Source: Marthasterias glacialis (taxonomy: Eukaryota; Echinodermata; Asteroidea; Forcipulatida; Asteriidae). Taken from it: a stretch of DNA of 64,000 bases. The notes beneath the pieces were generated by a model. The model had not been told where the DNA came from and did no database searches. It saw nothing but the letters and a program-made list of their open reading frames with translations. The stretch covers positions 4,146,256-4,210,255 of the forward strand of contig OU452230.1 of NCBI GenBank assembly GCA_911728455.2, given 5' to 3'. The position numbers and the translations under genes were made by a program. This document shows positions 14,001 through 21,814 of the stretch, piece after piece. Every line of letters begins with the position of its first letter. Positions within the stretch are counted from its first letter, which is position 1.

Positions 14001-15067
14001 TTTTCTCCTGACCTGGACGACGGATTGGACCCAAATTTTTACAATTTTTTTTTTCATGTATATAATTGAATCGCACAAAGTAAGAACACTGCACTATCAG
14101 CTTTACCAATGCTACATTTTACCTTTAAGGATGTGACCATGGACTTACAATAGGAAATACTTCTAAGTTTAAATCCACTGGAAATACACGTGACATTGTT
14201 TCTCGCTTTTCTTCTATAAGGAGTCAGCGACTGTTGGGGCTACGATCCGTGGACACAGAAAGACGTGTGTGTACCAGACGGACATGGTCAGGTTGTAATC
14301 AACCCGGAGCACCCCGAATATGTATGCAAATGCATGTATGTAGTCACAATCCAAGTCAATGGCGGCACAGTTATACCTCATAACAGACTAAGGTGAGTAT
14401 AGGCCCCTCTAAAAAAAACTTTGTCATTTACGAATTTCCAAAGGCCGAGTCCGAATCAAGTGATTTGGCTACGGCTGCTGGTAGCAGCGACAATGTTGAA
14501 AAACATGTTTTTTTTTCTGTAATCTAGCCAGCAGTGTAGGCTGTTTTTTTTCACTGGGGCACGGGGTTGGTCGCCTTTAAGTGGCGGTCGGGGAGGGGGC
14601 CTTTTTTTTTTAAATACACTACTTGTATCTAGATTTTTCCGTGGGGCATTCCCGGGGGGGGGGGGTATAAAATTGTGGGCGGGCACGTGTCCCCCCCCCC
14701 CCCGTTACTCCGCTGGATCCAGCCATATGCCATTACCTATGATCCGTGAATTCAGACACGACCTAATTCTCCATTCATAAAAAGGAACCATTTATTATTT
14801 TCGTCCAGCCTCGTTTTGATTTAGTCTTGGCACACAAACAATCATCGCAATGGAATGGTAAAGATATATACCGGTATAGAATGGATGTACACAAAATGAT
14901 CTCTAACAAAAAGTATACATATCGACCTTTATGCTTTATTATGAGTTAACGTATTATCTGCAAAAAAATATGGATCACTTACAATTGTTATTGTTGCTCG
15001 ATTTGTCTTTTTGTTCTTCGTTTTATATCACAGGAGAGCTAAATGTGGACAACTATCGTCGAAATGA
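1945..15067 (+). CDS. Fucolectin-type domain plus VWC-like repeats, extracellular protein (5'-partial, 7 exons)
   Basis: Exons inferred from AG/GT borders and matching phases: 1945-2085, 4358-4447, 5163-5387, 5577-5823, 13278-13513, 14221-14392 and 15034-15067 (stop 15065-15067). They join into one open frame of 380 residues. Exons 1-3 form an FTP (eel-fucolectin/tachylectin-4/pentraxin) domain: LAVDG and DGNF, then SCTHT, then PWWKVDLG, then RRLIGALVRVG, closing with LCEVKVYG. Exon 4 opens with a proline/glycine-rich linker followed by cysteines. Exons 4-7 carry cysteine-rich modules (CECDYSGCCEYQGKYY, CICLPG, CGCPFCPKG, CKC) resembling von Willebrand C repeats. FTP domains usually bind fucose and VWC modules mediate extracellular protein contacts; secretion is inferred. 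The paired cysteines common in FTP domains before the RL-GA strand are absent here (GKYK instead), so sugar binding is uncertain. Upstream signal-peptide exons were not found. A retrotransposon lies antisense in intron 4. A possible poly(A) signal is at 15706-15711. Confidence 0.72.
2376..2650 (+). repeat. Dispersed repeat D, copy 1
   Basis: Shares the core CCTTTCTGGCAGGCAAGATA and surrounding sequence with 36637-36845, including the TTCAAGAGTTAT block and the terminal TCAAAAGTTG. Lies in intron 1 of the fucolectin gene. No coding capacity; type of element unknown. Confidence 0.65.
3649..4044 (+). mobile_element. MITE-like family B, copy 1
   Basis: Starts TTAAAGGCAAAGTATAC and ends with CCCTTTAA, so the ends are short inverted repeats. 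Similar sequence is at 30291-30703 and, partly, at 58012-58372. It contains an internal perfect 13-bp stem (3840-3852 with 3859-3871). No transposase frame. Confidence 0.6.
4211..4239. repeat. Perfect 13-bp hairpin
   Basis: CCACTGATCTCCA, a 3-base TTA loop and the exact reverse complement. Lies in intron 1 of the fucolectin gene, just before its second recognised exon; probably part of a repeat between the flanking GGGGC and GCCCC blocks (about 4079 and 4275). Confidence 0.6.
6071..7249 (-). repeat. 3' LTR of the Gmr1-like element
   Basis: A 1,179-bp long terminal repeat with TG...CA ends. I compared it with 11905-13083 block by block and saw no difference. A TATAAAA box on the minus strand lies at 7058-7064. 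An ATTAAA on the minus strand near 6188 is a candidate poly(A) signal. It is preceded on the minus strand by the purine tract. Confidence 0.95.
7250..7264 (-). other. Polypurine tract of the retrotransposon
   Basis: On the minus strand the bases next to the 3' LTR read CTAAGATGGGGGAAG, almost all purines and directly abutting the LTR. This is where plus-strand DNA priming is expected in LTR elements. Confidence 0.8.
7369..11742 (-). CDS. Gag-Pol polyprotein, Gmr1-type domain order (Gag-PR-INT-RT-RH)
   Basis: A single uninterrupted frame of 1,457 residues encodes the proteins for packaging, reverse transcription and integration. Gag occupies about 1-310, with a charged coiled-coil-like start (30-60) and a CCHC zinc knuckle at 291-304. 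The aspartic protease has DTG at 397-399. The integrase has an HHCC zinc region (about 602-642) and a D672, D732, E768 triad with exact D-x35-E spacing, then a GPY/F-type module near 907-911. The reverse transcriptase follows (about 1020-1240), with LDLAKGYWQI around D1127 and the catalytic YIDD at 1188-1191. RNase H is C-terminal (about 1335-1450, D1339, D1405, DFLSR). In ordinary Ty3/gypsy elements integrase comes last; here it precedes RT. Gag and Pol are fused without a frameshift or stop, so any control of their ratio must be something else. No env follows. All core catalytic motifs appear intact. Confidence 0.96.
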   Translation of the reverse strand: MKRYEDFLAIGNKLGLQGKELVDFADHREAKALDQDKIDREERQKERDHDRDMREFELKIATEHNSNAANSTLNTSAKSSYNNIKKPRLPAFEDRKDDLDAYIKRFERFATSAGWSEEDWATTLSTLLTGRALELYSRLPTEKASEYKELKLALLHRYDYTEEGFRKKFRTSQVDEGEKYSQFAQRITGYLNRWIELAEVEKEYDPLIDLIVREQMLLSCPKDLVVFLRERKPKSIKEMTTYADQYGLAHGTGNRPDKPKVTVNRPQIYTKPSSNYSKPANAYRPSTEQECYVCGGKGHLARHCRHRYRSSSSAPSKSKVAGLEVQGLIEETSSLNQPLGACVEVRPCHHVTSSSGKHIKLACGSELPIVSAACTLGSNMPVVQGIVGDQIVKVLRDTGCSTAVVKRSLIDESQLLPEQKQCVLIDGTVRKFPAARVTIDTPYYQGTIEALCIDRPLYGLILGNVPGVREAVDPDPNWLFPIVESKMEIESKDLEIGAVETRSQKAKKEKPFSSLKVPATENVASRDDFAKAQKNDRTLDKLWKFAEDGSVRKTGYANEVKFVNDNGMLIREFMSPNVEKGRLFRQLLVPKQYRAQVMKIAHDTTMSGHLGARKTSDRVLANFYWPGLLDDIKRYCASCDICQKTVSKGKVGKVPLDEMPLIDTPFRRIAVDIVGPIQPMTDRGNRYILTIVDYATRYPEAVPLRKIETERVAEALLNVFSRVGVPQEILTDLGTQFTSQVMKEVSRLISVKQLHTTPYHPICNGLCERFNGTMKRMLRRMCSERPKDWDRYLPALLFSYREAPQESLGFSPFELLYGRTVRGPLSVLKELWTKEDNQEEVKTTYEYVVDLRNRLERTCQLAQDELVRSSKRYKKYYDVRARDRKFSEGDKVLVLLPTDGNKLLVQWQGPFQVTKKIGKNDYIVDRKGKDKIYHANLLKKYVTREVTDEITHASAYMEVIRAGEIDCQDECEELEEVEFPPVKPKERVHDVHISENCDQTETGQVRKLLKEFADVLTDLPGRTNLVEFDIKLTTLDPIYCKPYAVPHAKRDSLKKEIDEMLRMGVIEKATSAYASPIVLVPKSDGSLRLCIDYRKLNSVTIFDPEPIPNVEDLFSKISKGKYFTKLDLAKGYWQIPVKESDRDKTAFVTSEGGLFQFTVMPFGTVNAPAVFTRMMRSLLDGCDNVVNYIDDCLIFSDTFETHLQHVRSILERLREVSLTARPSKCFVAQTSLEFLGHVVGEGKLKPVPSKVEAILKAKEPRTKKEVRSFLGLVGYYGRFIPNFSAIAAPMTDLLKKGKSKQVEWDDSQEYAFTTLKARLASAPILQLPNPALTYILRTDASDKGIGAVLMQEVEGEKFPICYASKKLLPREKAYSVIERECLALVWAVKKFYVYLFGKQFILETDHYPLAYIAKAKLNNNRVMRWALALQPYRYVVRVVKGSENHGADFLSRCQVEE
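11886..11903 (-). other. Primer-binding site, proline-tRNA type
   Basis: One base inside the 5' LTR, the minus strand reads TGGGGGCTTGTCCGGGAG. It starts with the TGG that pairs to a tRNA CCA end. It differs from the classic proline-tRNA site used by murine leukaemia viruses at one internal position and at the final base. Minus-strand DNA synthesis is expected to start here. Confidence 0.85.
11905..13083 (-). repeat. 5' LTR of the Gmr1-like element
   Basis: A 1,179-bp repeat that matches 6071-7249 in length and in every block I compared. As the 5' LTR in minus orientation, it should hold the promoter driving Gag-Pol. Confidence 0.95.
12892..12898 (-). promoter_or_regulatory. Candidate TATA box in the 5' LTR
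   Basis: The minus strand reads TATAAAA about 190 bp into the LTR, a position compatible with the end of U3. The transcription start is not determined; the call rests on motif and position only. Confidence 0.4.
13084..13088. repeat. Target-site duplication of the retrotransposon (right copy)
   Basis: CACTG follows the right LTR and is repeated exactly at 6066-6070 before the left LTR. A 5-bp duplication is normal for Ty3/gypsy-type integrases. The empty site would be the single CACTG. Confidence 0.9.
13773..14128 (-). mobile_element. MITE-like family C, copy 1
   Basis: Bounded by TTAAAGGAT and CCTTTAA. It is the inverse of the element at 41375-41655, sharing TTTTCTCCTGAC, GTAACAATC and the ATACCAGTATCAATC block. 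Sits in the intron before the exon at 14221-14392. No coding capacity. Confidence 0.6.
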
Positions 15068-17774
15068 GTACCAGCAGTCACCCACTAGAAACAGTGCAGT
15101 GCAGACGTTTCTCTATAAATGTTTTTTTTAGTTTTTTTTTTAGATTTTTAAACAGTATTTTAACGTAGCTCTTTATTAGATTATTGTTCAAGGTTTTGGA
15201 TGGTTTGACAAAATACTGTTTTATTATCATTATTAAATAATCAATTATCACTAAGGCTCATGATTTATAGTACAGGCGAGGTAAATATTACGTGTATTTT
15301 CCTCGCGACTAACTTCAGTATTGTAACAAGTAATCAAACGCTCGGGGTCATCACAAGTTTGAGTCTGGTTGTTCTCTATCACACGAAGTCTTGAATATAA
15401 TGCAGTGCAATTAACAGTTAAAGACGCCCACTCGCCAACGCGAGACGAACAAATTCGTGCCACGAAAGATCACCTCTGACCTGTGCACGCGTTAGTACAC
15501 GTAACCGTACGGGTCCATGATCGTTTTGTGCCACAGAAATAGTCGTCGGGTAATGGTGACAAGCGGAGTCTTTAAGTTGAAACGTTGCCGGCCCCTAAAA
15601 TGGTTTGATTGATATAGTACAAATATTCGCGGCTGTAAAGGTACAGCAATGCATATCAGTGACGTTTCTTCAATCTGTGTTGTACTTACAACGACGTGTG
15701 TTTTCAATAAATAAAGGACACGGCCCGCTGTCGTTTGTTATTAACAGTTCACTTTGCCAAACCAGATTTCCTTTATTAGCATCTGTGGTAAAGAGTTAAC
15801 GCTCTATTTAATCACAGGCGAGTTATAGCGACGAGATCCAGTTTTAAATTAATAAGAAAGCACTTTGATCAATCAAGATAGAGTTTCCCATGACCGACCG
15901 ACGGCATGGGAAAAAATAGAAGAAGAAAACATAAAGCGCTTGGGGTCATTGTAGTATTTATACTCAGTGCTTCCATGAGTCCAGAGTTGTATGAAGCTGT
16001 GGTCAAGAGGTTAAGAGACACCTGCTCTAGAGGTTGTGGGCTTGATTTCCAACTACTGGATTGCACTATGGGGTTTTCCTGCAGGCAGCTGGCAATGCTT
16101 GTATACATCGGTGAAGGAAAATATTAAAACCGAACGAGTGATATTCCATCTTCGCATCCATCCTCAAAAGTAGCGATTTGTTCCTCCCTGTGCCTCTGTA
16201 CTAAAACATCCCACCATCACAGATACTGTACGAACTATCCTGTGTTGGTAAGTCGTTACGTCACACGCGTGCGCATCTGCTGAACCCCAAAGTTGTCGCT
16301 ACTTCCGGTTCCGAGCTGGCATACGTTCACTGTTTATTTTACCGGAAAACACCCATTCCTTCGCCCAAAGACATTTCTTAATATCAGAAACCGATGTTTC
16401 TGATATTAAGACCTTGAGTCTTTTGCAAGACACACCTAACTGAAAGGCAAATCCAGAAATGTATGATATTGTTCTTACATAAATCATCAAAGATAAAACG
16501 TTCAATGCATTTCTATTATATACTTCTGTCAATCGATTAGCTTAAGACAACTCGACTGTTGAATCAGTAGACGGAGAACGGGGTGAGGTATCTTCGTATG
16601 TGCCGTCGACTTGTCTTGTCTGGACCGTCGAGTTGGCGAACCATCGAGCTGTCCCTACCGTCAAGTTGTCAACACTGAACTCTCCATACTAACCACGGTC
16701 AATAAACGTGTCTACACTAGCCTGGGTCAAGTAGCTAATTAAGTTCAAAGGTCGGAGTTACACAAGTACAAACACGACAAATCGTTACATGCTAAAATGC
16801 AGGTTATCGTGGCAATATTCGTTTTACAGTCAGCAAAGTCTGATTCAGTGTCTAAAGCGAGAACGGCGGGTTGAAACATTTTGACCACAATACAAGATCG
16901 GTTGCGTTTATTTGGCACATAACAGGAGCATTGAGCGAGTGTAGGTAAACGCTCTTTTTTTGTTAAAACCCGATATACTACTGTAAAGTAATCATTCTAG
17001 TCCCACCAGATGACGGACAGATTTGTCCATCCCTTAATTAATGATCAATGCTGGATCAGTTGCGGTCAGTCCCCCACTTGGATGAAACTAAAGACTCGCC
17101 ATCAGTCCACCACTCATCATCATTGTGCAAATCAACACGATAAACCGTTTGGGTTCCTCTTTCTAATCTAAAAAGCACACGCAAGGAAACCCAACCTAGG
17201 GGCAAAACCATCTCCATCATTTGGCAATCAACTCGACTTCACTAATTCCTTTTAAAAGTCTAATGAGGCCAATATCGACTTTCATTCGTGTGTACATGTC
17301 AGCTACGTAGAAAACTTGCCTTGTTTTGGCGTCACGGTATGGGCTTTCTGACATGAGTGCTGTTAACTCAGTCGCTGCATGCCCAAGGCCCTGCATAACT
17401 TTGGCGCCTCACTCCAAGACCAATTTCTTTAATTATTGCTATGCTACTTCATTTAATACCACCGTCCTTTGTTTTGACCCTAAAAAGAAGCTTATTCCCC
17501 ACGTAGACCCCCAACCCCTTCTCAAAAGTGGCAATGATTTGATTGGAGAGTTTGAACTTGACTGTGGTCCCTCCCATGGTGAAGGAAATTAAATTAAGGG
17601 AGGTATAATATCACACAAATTTAAAAGCGAAAGAGGAAAGTAATAAAGGATTAGACATGACAATAAGTGCTTTTTTACAGCTGATTTGATCCATGCCTCT
17701 TTTGTTGTGTTAATTATTAGGGTGATAATGAAGGTTCAAGAACTTGTCGTCTCATCACAGCTACACAAAGAAGT
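15068..17774. other. 3' flank of the fucolectin gene and intergenic DNA
   Basis: Probably begins with the gene's 3' untranslated region, up to an AATAAA at 15706-15711. A tRNA-like fragment lies near 15995-16060. A perfect hairpin is at 16377-16410. Just before it, around 16255-16310, a CpG-rich patch holds GTTACGTCAC and ACTTCCGGTT (CRE- and ETS-like), which could mark a promoter. No gene recognised. Confidence 0.45.
16377..16410. repeat. Perfect 15-bp hairpin
   Basis: CTTAATATCAGAAAC, loop CGAT, and the exact reverse complement. No second copy noticed. Confidence 0.7.
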
Positions 17775-18709
17775 TTAACCCTATCAGGACCGGGGGGGGG
17801 GGGCACAATGTGCCCCCCTACCAATTTTTTCCCCTTAATTTTTTAACGCTTAGGCCGATCACCGCGAAATTTTCTGACTTTTCCTAAAACATATCTAAAA
17901 TCATATTGGCAAAAAATAATAGATACTGGGGGTTAGCTGTTGCCATGGCAACCATTTGTTTGACCTTGTGTCACACGATTTTACTGTTTTTTAGTGATTT
18001 TTAAAACTTTTTGGACATAATTTCCACTTATTTTAGATTTTTTTGCCAGAAAAATGATAGTGGTGAGTCACATGATAGTCTGCAATGGTTTTGGGAATTC
18101 AAAATGGCCGCCATTTTTGGCGGCCATCTTGGATTTTGTGTTTTCAGCCTGTAATAAGGGGTTCAAATTATATCAAGTTTTTTAACAATGGAACATTTTC
18201 AACCTGCTAATTTCTTACTTTTCAGACCCCAAAAATGTTCAGATTTGTCAATCAAGCCTGATTATTTCTCCCTGGGCCCTTGGCGGCGGCCATTTTGATT
18301 GTTAAGTTAAAAAACGCAAAAAACATTTTTTTTCCCCAAAAATGGGATAAATTAGTGAATTATTATGCCCCCTAAAGATATTTCAAGTGACTAAATTAGG
18401 TTCAAATTATATTTATCTTGTTAAAATGTACAAGTATGCCAAGTTTCAAAACATTCAGACAAAAAATACAGAAGTTATGGCAAAAACACGATTTTTGACC
18501 AAAAATGGGCAAAAAACAGTCAAAACGCCCTCTAGTGACGTTTTTTGAAATTTTTGTGACGTCATCATGTAGAACTCTGTGAAATGAACATTTGTGGCAA
18601 GTTTCATCAAAATCGGTCGAACACTTTGGAAAATACGGAGGGGGGCACTATGTGCCCCCCCCCCCCGGTCCCCGTACAACCAAAAAAAGCCCGGTCCTGA
18701 TAGGGTTAA
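17775..18709. mobile_element. piggyBac-type non-autonomous DNA element (MITE)
   Basis: TTAA at both ends (17775-17778 and 18706-18709) encloses a 927-bp element with terminal inverted repeats CCCTATCAGGACCGGG and CCCGGTCCTGATAGGG. Just inside each end is a GC-rich subterminal palindrome of the form GGGGGGCACAATGTGCCCCCC. TTAA targets and CCCT termini are hallmarks of piggyBac transposons. No transposase frame exists, so it would need one supplied elsewhere. Confidence 0.85.
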
Positions 18710-19759
18710 AAACTATGTCAACATTCAAATCACAGCCATTTTTTTAATGAGGTGTAATCTGCAGATGGTCAAAACTTCCTTAACCGCTCTCTCAAAAGCC
18801 CACAGGAATCTTGTAAGAACACTGCTTCATTGTCAATCAAATTGGGCCTTTTAATAAAAAATAAAAAAAAAAAACAATCTGAAACACAATACTAAAAAAA
18901 GCTCCACCAAGCCCCTCCCTCCTCCCCATAAATCCCAGTCCCAACCTTTGTGTGTATTCTACTCCATGATCTTGTCTAGGCTGTCTATACTGACAACAAA
19001 ACAAGAACAAATTGCCTTCGATCAATAATTTGGTGACAACTATCCCCTCACCGTACACACAAAACTGTTCAATGAAATTTGTAAGCGAAACTCAGACTTA
19101 CCGAATCGCTGTCCAAACTAAAGATTGAATCCGAGAAACCATTTAGTGGTAAACACACATTGATAACTGGTAACAGCACCAGCGCACACGTCCATCCCAT
19201 GTGCTGTTATAATGGCGTCTCGATAGATATGCTTCAGAAACTACACTTGCGCCCTCTATAGTCCTTTTTTTTGGGGGGGGGGGTGGGCAACAATACAAAA
19301 TCTCCGATATTTGTTTATTAATAATGAATGTAGCTTAAAAAAGGGATGGTGCTGTTTTTATAACGATTGGTGTGGCAGAAAGGAAGAGCAAGATTATTAG
19401 AGTTGCGAAGGTTGTTAGATCTTAAGGGAGGAAGCCATTCTCTGTACTCAGAATCAATAAGACGTTTACCAAATTTAAGGGAAAGAAGATTGCGTCTTTC
19501 TTTAACTAAACTGCTGAATAGTAATTTTTAACCTGGTTTTGTCATCTTCTTTATCTTTTTATCACGGTCAGTTTTCCCCTTTGTAATTACGTGTCTCTTT
19601 TTAATTGTTGCTTTCTTTTTTGTTAATTTTGCTAATCTGTTTTTGTCTAAATTTTCTCATTGTGTACATATTTTTATAGCAAATGTGTTTGCTTTTTGTA
19701 AATTCAAATGTAATTCAGCTCCAGGGCTGCGAGATTTGAGTATTTTTGAATAAACCATT

Positions 19760-19799
<40 letters not shown>

Positions 19800-21630
19800 C
19801 AACGACGACGACGACGACGACAACGACAACAACAACGACAACAACAACAATGCAGTGAGACGGACGGTTGACGAACGTCAGACAGAGGGTAATTTCATTT
19901 TTGGAGATTCCTGAAGTATTTCGTTATGTTCTTCTTATCTTTTTTAATCTCTAATTGAAGGAGGTCAGTTTGCATTTGTAAGACATTGTTGTACTTGTCT
20001 ATGTGACACAGATACGGGAATAAAAACTACTGGTTGTATGGGGTATACATTTTTTTTAAATTTACAACAGAAGATGATAAAAATAGAAGTCCCAGTTGAT
20101 GACTTCCCCCACGATTGTTCTATGTTATTTGGTTGGGCGCCATCTCGCGGTGGCGTGTTGTTTTCAGCTGGACGATCGACAATAAACATTATTTTTGAAA
20201 GTTTTTTGCTGGTTTCTGTGAAAAGGGCTCTGGGAATAACGATTTTATAAACTTGGATACTTTGAAATGTATTTTTTTTTTAAATTGGAATCTATCAACA
20301 CATAAAAGTCGCCAATTAATTCCCATTCAATATTTTTAAAGCACCATTCAGCCACCCAGTAAATAATTATGTGGTCAAGTATTTCAGCGAAACTTGAAAC
20401 CGTATAGCCTGTTTATGTTTTGTCAGGGATTCTTTCAAAGTAAGTGCTTATTTTAAATGATGTAATCAAAATAAGCCACGCCAGGTAGACTCTTCAAATG
20501 CTTTAATTTGTTCCCGACTTCGACAGTAGGCCTATTGAAAATCAAATTAAGACATGAATAATTCTCCTGATGACCATGGAGGTCCATGGGACGACTGACA
20601 CTCATTTTTTTTTCTCTCTCAAATGTCTTTTAAACATGTTACGCCTGTCGCCACTAAACCCTTAAAGTTTTGAGTATTTCTTGATTCTTTACTTCTTATA
20701 ATTTGTTTGTTTGTTTGTGTGATTGTTTGTTTTATAAACTAATACGTTACATGTCTCCTAATGTGACCCTGGCTCAACATCTTTTTCGGCTACAGTGTGT
20801 ATACCTTTTGGCCAGCACAACTACGGAGTGTTTTATTGAATAATTTATTTGGAATGTGGAATACTTTTTTTCTTTTTAACTTTTGTAAATTTATTAATTT
20901 GTTTTTTGTTCACTCGACCTACTTTAAAATTGTTTTTGATAATGGCCAAGTAAAATTAATAAGATCGATGATACTGATAAGGCTATTAAGAACCCTCAGA
21001 TTCAGTGGCGTAGCCAGACATTCTTAATTGGGTGATGGGGGGGGGGGGTAGGCGGGGGGTAAATACATGATAATTTGGGGCTATTGATGTACCGTATCGA
21101 ACCGTTTATGCATTTTTTGGTCTCATTTGGGGGTGGGCAACAGGGTGACAGGGGTCTGAAAGGGCATGTCACGTTTTCCCCGATGAGCCCATCCTTTTAA
21201 CTATTTTTCAGTGAAAGTATGATTTGTGTGGACAACCAGAGTCCCCCCCCCCCCACCTCCATGGTGGAGGAAACGTCACTGGAGCTAACATTGGACACAA
21301 TTGTCAAGTGTGATCCATATCATAACATGCCTGCATTAAACCGTTCACACGGCTGCATGGACTGTGACATTTTAAGTTCAATTGGTCATTGGAGTCGCTA
21401 TAGCGAGCTGGCATCATCTATCCTCCATAATCAGTGTATTGAAACACATAATGATAATGCACGATATAATATGTACATCATAACACAACCAACCGCTCTG
21501 ACCAACTAGACTTTATGCTGTACAGGTCACGTTGTACTCGTGCCCAATATTACTCGTCAGTAGGATAATGTTATTGTAGACCGCGACATATTTCCGAGAA
21601 CAAGGTTGTTCACTCGTCATGACCTGTGAA
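18710..21630. other. Intergenic region before ABHD17
   Basis: No gene recognised. Contains a non-LTR-type tail with triplet repeats (19690-19848), several poly-G/poly-C runs and AT-rich DNA. The last few hundred bases probably hold the ABHD17 promoter and 5' untranslated region. Confidence 0.45.
19690..19848 (+). mobile_element. Retrotransposon 3' tail with AAT/AAC/GAC triplet array
   Basis: AATTCAGCTCCAGGGCTGCG is followed by GAATAAACCATTTT and a long AAT array that grades into AAC and GAC. A similar arrangement (AATTCAGCCTAATGGCTGCC, AATAAACC, AAT array) occurs at 44300-44380. This looks like the 3' end of 5'-truncated non-LTR elements; no RT fragment was recognised. Confidence 0.45.
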
Positions 21631-21638
21631 TGACGTCA
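21631..21638. promoter_or_regulatory. CRE-like palindrome upstream of ABHD17
   Basis: A perfect TGACGTCA lies 177 bases before the ABHD17 start codon. This octamer is the consensus CREB/ATF site. Whether it lies in a promoter or a 5' untranslated exon cannot be told from sequence. Confidence 0.3.
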
Positions 21639-21814
21639 CTGACCGGCTGCTGTGACAAGAAAGACTCGCAATTATCCAGATGCTGGCGAAATACCAACAG
21701 AAAAGGTAACATTTATCGGTTTATTGGGAGGAAAGAAGAAGGAAAACCTTCGGGGGAATACGGAAAATATCACGTAGCATTCGTTGGTGGTGAATTTGAA
21801 GGCCACAAGTCAGA

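Noticed and set aside
17326..17592. 88-residue frame downstream of the fucolectin gene
   Set aside because: No domain, no splice context, low-information composition.
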